Positions 32,894 through 41,992 of a DNA stretch of 64,000 nucleotides are shown here, one piece after another. The position numbers and the translations under genes were made by a program. The DNA comes from Variovorax sp. EL159 (GTDB lineage Bacteria > Pseudomonadota > Gammaproteobacteria > Burkholderiales > Burkholderiaceae_C). The notes below the pieces were generated by a model, which worked only from the letters and a program-made list of their open reading frames with translations, did no database searches and had not been told where the DNA came from. Positions within the stretch are counted from its first letter, which is position 1; every line of letters starts with the position of its first letter. The stretch lies in the NCBI RefSeq assembly GCF_900100965.1, contig NZ_FMUJ01000008.1, positions 62,001-126,000 of the forward strand. The letters run 5' to 3'.

Positions 32894-32959
32894 CCCTGAT
32901 TTCCCCAGGAAATCAGGGGAGCCCCGATTGCCTTCGCCCACCGGGCGGGGCCCAATCGG
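32894..32959. repeat. Pair of adjacent palindromes in the gap before a Bug receptor
   Basis: A perfect 11-bp stem CCCTGATTTCC/GGAAATCAGGG with a CCA loop (32894-32918) is followed by a second structure with outer CCGATTG/CAATCGG (32924-32930 and 32953-32959) and inner CGCCC-ACC-GGGCG. There is no T-tract. This looks like a REP-type pair or an mRNA-processing structure separating the deacetylase gene from the receptor gene. Confidence 0.65.
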
Positions 32960-32988
32960 CGCTTCCCAAAGTCAGGATCCAGTCAGCC

Positions 32989-33969
32989 ATGCTCCGCCGC
33001 TCATCATTCCTTCGTGCCGCCACGCTCGCCGCGTGCGGTTTCGCTTCTTCAATGGCGGCATTCGCGCAGGGCTTTCCTGCCAAGCCCATCAAGTTGGTCA
33101 TCGCCTTCCCGGCGGGCGGCCCGACCGACATCACGATGCGCCAGCTTGCCGACAACGCAAGCAAGATCCTCGGCCAGCCGGTCATCATCGACAACAAGCC
33201 CGGCGCCGGCGGCACGCTGCCCGCACAGGCGCTGCAGACCTCGCAGCCCGACGGCTACACCGTCGCGCAGATCCCGCTCGGCGTGTTCCGCCTGGGCTAC
33301 ACCACCAAGATCAACTGGGACCCGCTCAAGGACATCACCTACGTGCTGAACGTGACGGGCTACGCCTTCGGCATCGTGGTGCCGGCCAACAGCCCGTTCA
33401 AGACCTGGGCCGACTTCGTCGCCTACGCCAAGGCCAACCCCGGCAAGCTCACCTACGGCTCCACCGGCACGCTGACCAGCCCGCACCTGACGACCGAGAT
33501 CGTGGCGCAGAAGGCCGGCATCGAACTGCAGCACGTGCCCTACAAGGGCAGCGCCGACCTGATGCTCGCGGTGGTCAGCGGCCAGTTGATGGCCGCGGCC
33601 GACAGCACCGGCTTCGCGCCGCAGGTCGAGGCCGGCAAGCTGCGCGTGCTGAACACCTGGGGCGACAAGCGCCTGGCCAAGTTCCCCGATGCGCCCACGT
33701 TGAAGGAACTGGGCTACGACGTGGTGCAGAACTCGCCCTTCGGCATCGGCGCACCCAAGGGCACGCCGCCCGAGGTGGTGAAGAAGCTGCACGACGCCTT
33801 CAAGCAGGCGATGGAAGAGCCGAGCTACGTGGCCTCGCTGGGCCGCTACGACATGCTGCCGAACTACATGAGCTCGGCGACGTACACCAAGTTCGCGCAG
33901 GACACGGTGGTGCGCGAGAAGGCCGTGATCGAGACGCTCGGGCTGGCGAAGGAAGTCAAGACGAACTGA
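32989..33969 (+). CDS. Bug/TctC-family periplasmic solute receptor
   Basis: A 326-residue receptor. The signal peptide starts MLRRSSFLRAATLAACGF and ends AFAQ; the mature start is FPAKPIKLVIAFPAGGPTDI, then IIDNKPGAGGTLPAQALQ. This is the third Bug receptor in the window and, like the others, has no TctA/TctB neighbours. Its 3' end overlaps the convergent TetR gene by 14 bp. It may belong to the deacetylase locus or stand alone behind the palindromes at 32894-32959. Confidence 0.9.
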   Translation: MLRRSSFLRAATLAACGFASSMAAFAQGFPAKPIKLVIAFPAGGPTDITMRQLADNASKILGQPVIIDNKPGAGGTLPAQALQTSQPDGYTVAQIPLGVFRLGYTTKINWDPLKDITYVLNVTGYAFGIVVPANSPFKTWADFVAYAKANPGKLTYGSTGTLTSPHLTTEIVAQKAGIELQHVPYKGSADLMLAVVSGQLMAAADSTGFAPQVEAGKLRVLNTWGDKRLAKFPDAPTLKELGYDVVQNSPFGIGAPKGTPPEVVKKLHDAFKQAMEEPSYVASLGRYDMLPNYMSSATYTKFAQDTVVREKAVIETLGLAKEVKTN

Positions 33970-34525
33970 TCGCGAACAGTTCGTCCACCAGCCGCCTCGC
34001 CAGCGCCGGCTTCACCGGATCGCCGCCGAACACCAGACGAAAAACGATGGGCGCGATCAGGTGGTCGATCACCTGCTCAGGCGCTGGCGCGCGTTCTCCG
34101 CGAGCACGCGCCTGTTCGACCAGCGCGAGCGCCTCCTTGCGGCGGTTGCGCAGGCAGTCGGTGTCCGAGCCGCCGTTGGCCAGCGCGGCCGCGGCTTTCA
34201 GCAGCGAGGTGTTGCACGGGTGCGAGAGGTGCGTGATGAGTTCTCGTGCCCAGGTCTCGAGGTCTTTGCGCAGCGCGCCGGTGTCGGGCAGCGGCCGGTT
34301 CGGGTCCAGCTTGTGCGTGGCCGTTTCGGCCAGCAGCCCCGCCAGATCGCCCCAACGACGGTAGATGCTGGACGCGCTCACACCCGCGCGCTCGGCCACG
34401 GCCGGCACGGTGACGCGCTCGCGCCCCTGTTCGGCCACCAGCTCCTCGAGGGCGGTGCGCACCAGCGTCTGAACCTGCGCACTGCGGCCGCCAGGGCGCT
34501 TGTTGGGAAGGGCAACGTCGTTCAT
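33956..34525 (-). CDS. TetR family transcriptional regulator
   Basis: A 189-residue repressor. The N-terminal helix-turn-helix is VTVPAVAERAGVSASSIYRR, then WGDLAGLLAE. The C-terminal ligand domain (SLLKAAAALANGGSDTDCLR) resembles TetR_C_16-type domains. It is divergent from an MFS exporter across 88 bp, so it probably represses that exporter and itself. The gap holds candidate operator palindromes. Confidence 0.88.
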   Translation of the reverse strand: MNDVALPNKRPGGRSAQVQTLVRTALEELVAEQGRERVTVPAVAERAGVSASSIYRRWGDLAGLLAETATHKLDPNRPLPDTGALRKDLETWARELITHLSHPCNTSLLKAAAALANGGSDTDCLRNRRKEALALVEQARARGERAPAPEQVIDHLIAPIVFRLVFGGDPVKPALARRLVDELFAISSS

Positions 34526-34535
34526 GTTCGGACTT

Positions 34536-34604
34536 TAACGCAAAGATATTTGCTTTAGAAGGGATGCAGGTCTAGAATCGCAAAAGCCAAAAAAGTTGCG
34601 TTAA
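34536..34604. promoter_or_regulatory. Candidate TetR operator region between the TetR and MFS genes
   Basis: The perfect inverted pair TTAACGCAA (34536-34544) and TTGCGTTAA (34596-34604) flanks the divergent promoters. The palindrome GCAAA-GATA-TTTGC lies at 34541-34554. The region is AT-rich compared with its surroundings. These are reasonable repressor sites; binding is inferred only from position and symmetry. Confidence 0.5.
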
Positions 34605-34613
34605 GGATCTGTG

Positions 34614-35873
34614 ATGTCATCCAATTGCCCTGAACTGGCTGTTGCCACCGCTGCGGCTGCCGCCCGCGCCAAGCCCCGGCGCCTGCCGGCGGGCGTGGCC
34701 TTTCCGTTGCTGGCCGCGGTGCTCTTCGCGTTCTTCTTCGCGGCCGCCGCGCCGTCGCCGTTGTTCGTGGTGTTCCAGCATGCCTGGGGCTTTTCGTCGT
34801 CGATGCTCACGGTGGCCTTTGCGGTCTACGCGATTGCGCTGCTGATCTCGCTTTTGGTGGCGGGCTCGCTGTCGGACCACATCGGCCGGCGGCCCGTGGT
34901 GCTGGCCGCGCTGGTGCTGCAGGCGGTCGCGATGGGGCTCTTTCTGTGGGCGCACGACATCGGCGGGCTGATCGTTGCGCGCGTCGTGCAGGGCATTGCC
35001 ACGGGCGTGGCGAGCGGCGCGTTGAGCGCGGCCGTGGTCGAGGCCGCGCCGGCCTCGCGCAAGCGTTTGGGCGCGCTGATCACCAGCGTCTCGCCGCTGG
35101 CCGGGCTCGCGGTCGGCGCCTTGCTGACGGGCATGGCTGTCAAGTTCACGGGCCTGCCGGTGGTGCTGGTGTTCGGCGTGCTGGTGGCCGTGTTTGCGGC
35201 CGGCGCAGTGGTGGTGTCGTGGATGCCCGAGACCGTCACGCCGCGTGCCGGCGCGCTGGCTTCGCTGGTGCCGCGCGTGTCGATTCCTGTGAAGGCGCGT
35301 GCCGAGTTCGCGCGCGGGTTGCCGGTGTTCGTGGTGGTGTGGGCGCTGGGCGGGCTGTTTCTGTCGCTCGCGCCTTCGCTGATGCTGCACGTGTTCGATA
35401 TCGACAACGGCGTGGTCAACGGCCTCACTGTGGCGGTGCTCTCGGGCGTGGGCGCGATCGCGCCCACGCTGCTCGGCCGCCTTGCGGCACCCCGGCCGGC
35501 CATCGTCGGCATGGCGAGCATCGCGCTGGGCATTGCGCTGCTGCTGGTGTCGCTGGCCACGCGTTCGCTCGCGCTGTTCTTCGTCGGCACCGCGGTGGCG
35601 GGCATCGGCTTCGGCGGTGCGTTCTCGGCGCTGGTGCAAACGCTCGCGCCCCTGGCGCAATCGCACGAGCGCGGCGAGCTGTTCGCGGCGATCTTCGTGG
35701 TGAGCTATCTCGCGTTCAGCCTGCCGGCGATGCTGGCGGGCTTCCTGGTCAAGCCGCTCGGCCTGCTGGCGACGGTGGAAGGCTATGCGGCCGTGCTGAT
35801 CGTGATTGCCGTCGTGGGTGCGTGGGGCCAGTGGGCCGTGCTGCGGCGCAATCGCCTGCCGGTCAACGGCTAG
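34614..35873 (+). CDS. MFS transporter (drug/metabolite exporter)
   Basis: A 419-residue twelve-helix permease. LLVAGSLSDHIGRRPVVLAA is the MFS loop 2-3 signature, and RVVQGIATGVASGALSAAVV follows in helix 4. The ATG at 34614 is preferred over a GTG three bases upstream because AAGGA (34603-34607) is 6 nt away. Divergence from a TetR gene suggests a substrate-induced exporter. Its 3' end overlaps the HAD phosphatase gene by 11 bp. Confidence 0.87.
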   Translation: MSSNCPELAVATAAAAARAKPRRLPAGVAFPLLAAVLFAFFFAAAAPSPLFVVFQHAWGFSSSMLTVAFAVYAIALLISLLVAGSLSDHIGRRPVVLAALVLQAVAMGLFLWAHDIGGLIVARVVQGIATGVASGALSAAVVEAAPASRKRLGALITSVSPLAGLAVGALLTGMAVKFTGLPVVLVFGVLVAVFAAGAVVVSWMPETVTPRAGALASLVPRVSIPVKARAEFARGLPVFVVVWALGGLFLSLAPSLMLHVFDIDNGVVNGLTVAVLSGVGAIAPTLLGRLAAPRPAIVGMASIALGIALLLVSLATRSLALFFVGTAVAGIGFGGAFSALVQTLAPLAQSHERGELFAAIFVVSYLAFSLPAMLAGFLVKPLGLLATVEGYAAVLIVIAVVGAWGQWAVLRRNRLPVNG

Positions 35874-36699
35874 GGCGGGCCGAGAGGATCGCGCGCGCCA
35901 CTTCGGCAAAGCCTGCGCCGCGCTCGCCCGCCGTCACGTAGCGCGGCAGGTGTTCCAGGTGCGGCACGAAGCGCGCGACGTTCGCCACGCCGATGCTGCT
36001 GGCGAAGCTGCGGAACATCAGTTGGTCATTGGTGGAGTCGCCCACGTAGGCCCAGCGGTCCATCTCGTCGTCGAGCGTGCGGCCCCAGAGCTCGCGCACG
36101 ATCCAGCGCGCGCCTTCGAGCTTGTCGTTGTCGCCGTACCAGCCGTTGATGTGGATGCTGCTCACGGTGGCGTGCATGCCTTCGCTGCGCATCAGCGCCA
36201 CGACCTGCGCGATGGTTTCTTCACTGAGCTGCACGAACTCGCTGTGGTCGATGGCGATGTCGGTCTCGCGGCCGGGCGAGTCGGTGGCGCGCGCGGCGGC
36301 GGGAACCTCATGCTCGATGCGCGCCAGCACGGCCTGCATGCGCGCGAAATTGGTGGCGCGGGTGGCGGCGTCTTGCTGGTAGCGCTTCTCGACCTGTCCG
36401 CCGGCCGTGGGTAGCAGCGCGACCGCGCCGTTTTCGGCCACGATGGCATCGACTGGCCAGGTGTTCACGAACGGCAGGCTCCAGCCGACCGGCCTGCCCG
36501 TGATGGCCACCACGGCCAGGCCCGTCGTTTTCAGATCGGCCAGCGCCTGCAGCGCATCGGGCGTGATCGCGCCGTCGGTGGTCAGCGTGTCGTCGATGTC
36601 GGTGAACACGCCGATGAGCGCACTGCGTGCCGGCGCGGCCCATCGGGTCAGCGGCAGCAGGTGGTTCGGCGAGGAAGGCAAGGGGGACGACGCGGGCAT
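35863..36699 (-). CDS. HAD-IIB family phosphatase
   Basis: A 278-residue protein. The nucleophile motif is FTDIDDTLTTDG, motif II is AITGRPVG, and motif IV is YVGDSTNDQLMF with the metal Asp pair. The cap insertion after VAENGAVALL fits class IIB (Cof, sucrose- or mannosyl-phosphoglycerate phosphatase-like). The start MPASSPLPSS is chosen; an upstream in-frame ATG adds a basic, unlikely N-terminus. The substrate is probably a sugar phosphate. Confidence 0.82.
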   Translation of the reverse strand: MPASSPLPSSPNHLLPLTRWAAPARSALIGVFTDIDDTLTTDGAITPDALQALADLKTTGLAVVAITGRPVGWSLPFVNTWPVDAIVAENGAVALLPTAGGQVEKRYQQDAATRATNFARMQAVLARIEHEVPAAARATDSPGRETDIAIDHSEFVQLSEETIAQVVALMRSEGMHATVSSIHINGWYGDNDKLEGARWIVRELWGRTLDDEMDRWAYVGDSTNDQLMFRSFASSIGVANVARFVPHLEHLPRYVTAGERGAGFAEVARAILSARPSR

Positions 36700-36816
36700 G
36701 GCAAGGAATCTCTGAAGGGGCCGTGATCGTACCGGGCGGCTTTTGTCGTTTCGTGTAGCATCCCGCCCCCGCCGCGCATTCCACATTCATTCAAGAAGGC
36801 CGGCGCGGCGCACGCC

Positions 36817-37812
36817 ATGCCTCACATCCTCGTCGACCAACTCCGCAAGACCTACCGCATCTCCGAGCGCGACCCCGGCGTGATGGGCGCGCTGCGCGGG
36901 CTCGTGCAGCGCCGCCATCGCACGGTGGAGGCGCTGTCGGGCGTGTCTTTTTCGCTCGAACGCGGCGAACTGCTGGGCTTTATCGGGCCGAACGGCGCGG
37001 GCAAGTCCACCACCATCAAGATCCTTTCGGGCATCCTGCGGCCCGATGGCGGCCGCGTGGAGATCGACGGCCACGACCCCTTCAAGGACCGGGAGCGGCA
37101 CGTCGGGCGCATCGGCGTGGTGTTCGGCCAGCGCACGCAACTGTGGTGGGACCTGCCCGTGGGCGACGGCTTCGACCTGCTGCGCGACATCTACCGCGTC
37201 GACCCGCAACGCTACCGCCGCACGCGCGACGAACTGGTCGCGCTGCTGAACCTGGAGCGCGTGCTCGACCAGCCGGTGCGGCAGCTGTCGCTGGGCCAGC
37301 GCATGCGCGCAGAAATCGCGGCCGCGCTGCTGCACGAGCCCGACATTCTTTTTCTCGACGAGCCGACCATCGGCCTTGATGCGCCCTCGAAGCTGGCGGT
37401 GCGCGACTTCGTGCGGCGCGCCAACCGCGAGCGCGGCACCACCGTGCTGCTGACCACGCACGACATGCACGACATCGAGGCGCTCGCGCGGCGCGTGATC
37501 GTCATCGGCCACGGCCGCGTGCTGGCCGACAGCCCGGTCGAGGCGCTGCGCGCGCAAGTGATGGCCGAGCGCCGGCTGGTGGTCGATTTTGCGCCGGGCG
37601 CCACGCTGCCCGCGCAGGTGCCGGGGGCCACCGTGCAATCGCGAGACGGCCAGACATTGGTGCTCGACTTCGACCCCGCCGTGACCACGGCACCGGCCCT
37701 GATCGCACGCATTGCGGTCGAGCATCCGGTGGAAGACCTTCGCCTCGAAGGCATGGCCATCGAGGCCGTGATCGCGCGCTTCTACGCCATGCACGGAGCG
37801 GCCGAGGCATGA
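36817..37812 (+). CDS. ABC-2 exporter ATP-binding protein
   Basis: A 331-residue ATPase. Walker A is IGPNGAGKSTTIKIL, the signature is the variant LSLGQRMRAEIAAALLH (LSLGQ), Walker B is ILFLDEPTIGLD, and the switch His is in LLTTHDMHD. The N-terminal extension mentioning GLVQRRHRTVEAL is typical of ATPases paired with DUF990-type permeases. Two such permease genes follow on the same strand, forming a complete exporter of unknown substrate. Confidence 0.9.
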   Translation: MPHILVDQLRKTYRISERDPGVMGALRGLVQRRHRTVEALSGVSFSLERGELLGFIGPNGAGKSTTIKILSGILRPDGGRVEIDGHDPFKDRERHVGRIGVVFGQRTQLWWDLPVGDGFDLLRDIYRVDPQRYRRTRDELVALLNLERVLDQPVRQLSLGQRMRAEIAAALLHEPDILFLDEPTIGLDAPSKLAVRDFVRRANRERGTTVLLTTHDMHDIEALARRVIVIGHGRVLADSPVEALRAQVMAERRLVVDFAPGATLPAQVPGATVQSRDGQTLVLDFDPAVTTAPALIARIAVEHPVEDLRLEGMAIEAVIARFYAMHGAAEA

Positions 37813-37852
37813 GCGCGGCGCATACGCAGGCGCGAAGCATGGAGGCCATGCG

Positions 37853-38698
37853 GTGAGCCACTCGCGCGACGTGGCGCGCCCCTACATCGCGGCCTTTGCC
37901 TCGCGCTTCCTGCAGATGCTGCAGTACCGCACGGCCGCGCTCGCGGGCTTCGCCACGCAGTGCTGGTGGGGCGGCATCAAGGTGATGGTGTTCGCCGCGT
38001 TCTATGGCGGGACCGCCATCGCGGGCGCCGGTTCGCAGATGTCGCTTGCGCAGGCCATCACCTACACCTGGCTCGCGCAAGGCCTGCTGGTGCTGCTGCC
38101 ATGGCTCGGCGATCCGGAAGTGGGGCAGGCCGTGCGCACCGGCGCGGTCGCTTATGACCGCCTGCGACCCGTGGACGCCTACGCGCTGTGGTTCGCGCGC
38201 AGTGCCGGCTGGATCGCCGCGCGGTTGCTGCCGCGCGTGGCGCTCATGGCCGCCTTTGCCGCGGTTGTGTTGCCGCTGATGGGCCTGGGCGACTGGGCCT
38301 GGCAACTGCCGGCGAGCGCGGGGGCCGGCGTTGCCTTCCTGCTCTCGATGGTGCTGGCGCTGCTGCTCTCGACGGCGATGGTGATGCTGCTCAACGTGGC
38401 CGCCACCGCGGCGCTCAACGAGCGCGGCATCAGTGCGGTGGCGACGCCCGTGGTCATCGTGTTCTCGGGCAACCTGCTGCCGCTCGCGCTGCTGCCGGAC
38501 GGCTGGCAGACCGCGCTGTTGATCCAGCCGTTGGCCGGCCTGATGGACATTCCGGCGCGGCTGTACTTCGGGCAGCTGAGCGGCTGGCATGCGGTGGGCG
38601 GGCTGGGGCTGCAGTGCTTCTGGATCGTCGTGCTGGTCGCGCTGGGCCGTTTCACGATGGGCCGCACGATGCGCAGTCTTCAGATCCAGGGAGGCTAG
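37853..38698 (+). CDS. ABC-2 family permease (first subunit)
   Basis: A 281-residue membrane protein with about six helices. The start is GTG, set by GGAGG at 37841-37845; no ATG in frame fits. The RFLQMLQYRTAALAGFATQC segment and the long hydrophobic core match the DUF990 (ABC2_membrane_6) permease group. It acts with the ATPase at 36817-37812 and the second permease at 38785-39588. Confidence 0.85.
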   Translation: MSHSRDVARPYIAAFASRFLQMLQYRTAALAGFATQCWWGGIKVMVFAAFYGGTAIAGAGSQMSLAQAITYTWLAQGLLVLLPWLGDPEVGQAVRTGAVAYDRLRPVDAYALWFARSAGWIAARLLPRVALMAAFAAVVLPLMGLGDWAWQLPASAGAGVAFLLSMVLALLLSTAMVMLLNVAATAALNERGISAVATPVVIVFSGNLLPLALLPDGWQTALLIQPLAGLMDIPARLYFGQLSGWHAVGGLGLQCFWIVVLVALGRFTMGRTMRSLQIQGG

Positions 38699-38784
38699 GG
38701 TGGACGCCTGCATTTCTCTTTCTGCTCCCTGCGCTTTTCGAGCGGGGCCGGGCGCGCGGCACCCCACAAGGCGGAGCCGCTGAC

Positions 38785-39588
38785 ATGGGCGCGTTGCCTC
38801 TTTTCTTCCGGCTCGTGGGGGCTTCCGTTGGCGGCCAGGCGCGCTATCCCGCCTCCGCGCTGCTGCTGACCCTCGGCCAGTTCCTGGGCTCCGGCATCGA
38901 GGTGGTCGCCGTCTGGGCGCTGTTCCATCGCTTCGGCGAGGTGCAGGGCTGGGGCATCGGCGAGGTGGCGCTTTTCTACGGGCTGGTGAACTGCATGTTC
39001 GCCATCGCCGATGCATTGGGGCGCGGCTTCGACGTGCTCGGCACCGAATTCCTGCGCACCGGCGCCTTCGACCGCCTGCTGCTGCGCCCGCGGCCGCTCG
39101 CGCTGCAACTGATGGGGCACGACTTTCGCATCAGCCGCATGGGCCGGCTGCTGCAGGGCGTGGGCGTGCTGGTGTTTGCCACGTTCCAGGCGCACATCGC
39201 GTGGACGCCGGCCACGGTGGCGGTGGCGCTGTTCGCGCTGGCCGGTGGCATCGCGCTCTTCCTCGGCATCCTGGTGCTGCAGGGCACGCTGGCGTTCTGG
39301 ACCGTCGAGAGCCTGGAGATTGCCAACGTGCTGACTTATGGCGGCGTGCAGGCGGCGCAGTACCCGCTGGCGCTGTACGCGAACTGGTTCCGCCGCGTGC
39401 TGACTTTCGTGGTGCCGCTGGCCTGCGTCGCCTATTACCCCGCGCTGGCCATCCTCGGCAAGACCGATCCGCTCGGCGCGCCGGAGTGGGTGGGCGTGGT
39501 GTCGCCGCTCGCGGGCTTCGTGTTTCTGGCAGCCGCCTTCGGTGTGTGGCGGCTGGGGCTGCGGCGCTATGCGTCGACGGGCAGCTGA
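38785..39588 (+). CDS. ABC-2 family permease (second subunit)
   Basis: A 267-residue membrane protein with about six helices. LFYGLVNCMFAIADALGRGF and the GAFDRLLLRPRPLALQL loop are typical of the second DUF990-type permease. The start is the ATG of MGALPLFFRL. An 86-bp GC-rich gap separates it from the first permease, unusual for this tight operon type; the gap holds no obvious gene. Confidence 0.85.
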   Translation: MGALPLFFRLVGASVGGQARYPASALLLTLGQFLGSGIEVVAVWALFHRFGEVQGWGIGEVALFYGLVNCMFAIADALGRGFDVLGTEFLRTGAFDRLLLRPRPLALQLMGHDFRISRMGRLLQGVGVLVFATFQAHIAWTPATVAVALFALAGGIALFLGILVLQGTLAFWTVESLEIANVLTYGGVQAAQYPLALYANWFRRVLTFVVPLACVAYYPALAILGKTDPLGAPEWVGVVSPLAGFVFLAAAFGVWRLGLRRYASTGS

Positions 39589-39621
39589 GCTGCTCCCGTC
39601 TTCCTTCCATCGATCTGTTGA

Positions 39622-40278
39622 TCAGCCGATCAGGAAGCGAACCCGGTAGCGCAGCGTGCGCTTGCGCGTGGCGCCACTCAGTTCCTCGAAATCGTCGGCA
39701 CCGCCGCCTGCCGACATCGGTGCCGCGGCGGCCAGTGCCCAGGTGTGGTCGCCATAGGCGCCGGAGTTTTCGGCCTGCGATCCGAGTTCTTCGATCTGTG
39801 CGACCGCGCCCAGCGTGACGCCGGCTTCACGGGCGATGGCTTCGGCCTTGTGCCGCGCCTGCTGCATGGCCGCCACCTGCGCCGCCGCTTCCGCACCTTC
39901 CGGTGCCTCGAAGCGCGGCCGCTGCATGTTGACTTCGAGCGTGTGGCGGGCGTTGTCGAACAGCGACTGGAGCGCATCGAGCGCCAGATAGAGGCGGCGC
40001 GTTTCGCGGCAGGCGATCAGCACGCGGTGCGAGGCTTCCTGCCCCGTGTTGCGCTTGCGGTACCACGGCTGCCATGCTTCGCGCCCGCCCTCGCTGATCT
40101 CTTCGGGTTTCAAACCTGCATCCTTCAGCGTGCGGATCGTGGCATTGCGCAGGCTGGTCGCCTCCGACAGCGCCACCTCGGCCTTCGATGCCTTGACGGT
40201 GAGCGTCAGCGCCGCCCGGTGTTCGAAGACCGTCTCGACCAACTGGCTTTCGCCAGACACCTGGATGTAGGTTTCCAT
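39622..40278 (-). CDS. SIMPL (DUF541) domain protein
   Basis: A 218-residue protein starting METYIQVSGESQLVETVFEH, the first strand of the SIMPL fold. The central QQARHKAEAIAREAGVTLGA helix is the most conserved part of the family. No signal peptide is visible, so it may be cytoplasmic, unlike many SIMPL proteins. Its function is unknown; it lies 18 bp downstream of prfC on the same strand and may be co-transcribed. Confidence 0.82.
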   Translation of the reverse strand: METYIQVSGESQLVETVFEHRAALTLTVKASKAEVALSEATSLRNATIRTLKDAGLKPEEISEGGREAWQPWYRKRNTGQEASHRVLIACRETRRLYLALDALQSLFDNARHTLEVNMQRPRFEAPEGAEAAAQVAAMQQARHKAEAIAREAGVTLGAVAQIEELGSQAENSGAYGDHTWALAAAAPMSAGGGADDFEELSGATRKRTLRYRVRFLIG

Positions 40279-40296
40279 GGCTTGATGATTGCCTGG

Positions 40297-41934
40297 TTAT
40301 CCCGCGCTCTGCAGAGCCAACCCGGCATGCTCGCGCAGCGGATGAAAGTGGATCTTCGGAAAGCGCTCCTGCGCCAGCCGCACGTCGTACGGCGAGGTGC
40401 ACAGGAAGGCCAGCGTGTCGGCCGCATCCTTGGCCATGCGCACCGGATACGCGTTGACGAACTCGCGCAGCTCGGCCGGGGTATCGGCCGTGATCCAGCG
40501 CGCGCCCGTGTACTGGCAGCCTTCGAGCCGCACGTCGGCGTCGTACTCGGCTTTCAGGCGGTGCTGCACCACTTCGAACTGCAGCTGGCCGACCGCGCCC
40601 AACAGCATCGGCCCACCGACTTCGGGGCGGAACACCTGGATCGCGCCTTCCTCGCCCAATTGGGCCAGGCCCTGCTGCAGCTGCTTGGTGCGCAGCGGGT
40701 TCTTCAAAATCACCGTCATGAACAGCTCGGGCGCGAAGAACGGCAGTCCGGTGAACTGCAGGCTCGCGCCGTCGGTGATGGTGTCGCCCAGCTGCACACC
40801 GCCGTGGGTGGTAAAGCCCACGATGTCGCCCGCATAGGCCTCTTCGACGGCTTCGCGGCGCTGGCTCATGAAGGTCACGACGCTGGTGGGGCGCAGTTCT
40901 TTCGATGTGCGCTGCACCTTCAGCTTCATGCCCGGCGTGTACTTGCCCGAGGCCATGCGCACGAAGGCGATGCGGTCCCGGTGGTTGGCGTCCATGTTGG
41001 CCTGCACCTTGAAGACCACGCCCGCGAAGTCCTTGTCCTCGGGCTGGATCTCCTTGACCACCGGCTGGCGGTTGACCAGCGTGGTGCTGGTGCGCGACTG
41101 CGGCGAGGGCGCCAGGTCGACCAGCGCATCGAGCACTTCCATCACACCGAAGTTGTTCACGCCCGAGCCGAAGAACACCGGCGTCTGCTTGCCGGCGAGG
41201 AAGGCTTCGCGGTCCCAGGTGGGCGATGCGCCGGTGGCGAGTTCCATGCTGTCCATGGCGGTCTCGAAGTCGGCGCCGAAGCGCTTGACCAGCGTTTCGC
41301 GGTCCGACAGCGGAATGGTCTCGAAGTCTTGAGGCAGTCGCTCGCTGCCCGACTCGAACACCGTCATCGTCTGCGTGCGCAGGTTCATGATCCCGCGGAA
41401 AGTCTTGCCCTGGCCCACGGGCCAGGTCATCGGCACGCAGGGCATGCCGAGTTCGCGCTCCACTTCGTCGAGGATGTCGAGCGGCTCGCGCACCTCGCGG
41501 TCCATCTTGTTGACGAAAGTGATGATGGGCGTGTCGCGCTGGCGGCAGACCTCGATGAGGCGCCGCGTCTGCGCTTCCACGCCGTTCGCGGCATCGATCA
41601 CCATCAGGGCCGAGTCGACGGCGGTGAGCACGCGGTAGGTGTCTTCCGAGAAGTCCTTGTGGCCAGGCGTGTCGAGCAGGTTGATGACGTGGTCGCGGTA
41701 CAGCATCTGCATGACCGACGAGGCCACCGAGATGCCGCGCTGCTTTTCGATTTCCATCCAGTCGGACGTGGCATGGCGCGAGGCCTTGCGCGCCTTGACC
41801 GAGCCGGCGATCTGGATCGCGCCGGAGAAAAGCAGCAGCTTTTCGGTCAGCGTGGTCTTGCCGGCGTCAGGGTGGGAAATGATCGCGAAGGTGCGACGGC
41901 GGCGGGTTTCTGCAACAAAAGACAAGATGGGCAA
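40297..41934 (-). CDS. prfC: Peptide chain release factor 3
   Basis: A 545-residue translational GTPase that recycles RF1 and RF2 from the ribosome. The P-loop is SHPDAGKTTLTEKL, the switch I region includes DWMEIEKQRGISV, G3 is DTPGHKDFSEDTYR, and G4 is NKMD. Length and the C-terminal domain (VGAVGQLQFEVVQHRLKAEY) match RF3. The start MPILSFVAETRRRRTFAI aligns with the family. Confidence 0.96.
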   Translation of the reverse strand: MPILSFVAETRRRRTFAIISHPDAGKTTLTEKLLLFSGAIQIAGSVKARKASRHATSDWMEIEKQRGISVASSVMQMLYRDHVINLLDTPGHKDFSEDTYRVLTAVDSALMVIDAANGVEAQTRRLIEVCRQRDTPIITFVNKMDREVREPLDILDEVERELGMPCVPMTWPVGQGKTFRGIMNLRTQTMTVFESGSERLPQDFETIPLSDRETLVKRFGADFETAMDSMELATGASPTWDREAFLAGKQTPVFFGSGVNNFGVMEVLDALVDLAPSPQSRTSTTLVNRQPVVKEIQPEDKDFAGVVFKVQANMDANHRDRIAFVRMASGKYTPGMKLKVQRTSKELRPTSVVTFMSQRREAVEEAYAGDIVGFTTHGGVQLGDTITDGASLQFTGLPFFAPELFMTVILKNPLRTKQLQQGLAQLGEEGAIQVFRPEVGGPMLLGAVGQLQFEVVQHRLKAEYDADVRLEGCQYTGARWITADTPAELREFVNAYPVRMAKDAADTLAFLCTSPYDVRLAQERFPKIHFHPLREHAGLALQSAG

Positions 41935-41992
41935 TCTGGCGGGGGAATGCCGCGATTTTAGAAGGCCGCCCGGAACCGGCCCGCCCGAAGGC

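Noticed and set aside
28931..32941. A 1336-codon minus-strand open frame across several plus-strand genes
   Set aside because: It spans three well-supported enzyme genes and their gaps and shows the Arg/His/Ala-rich composition of a shadow frame.
38699..38784. A small gene between the two ABC-2 permeases
   Set aside because: The only open frames are short and without a ribosome site or recognisable product.
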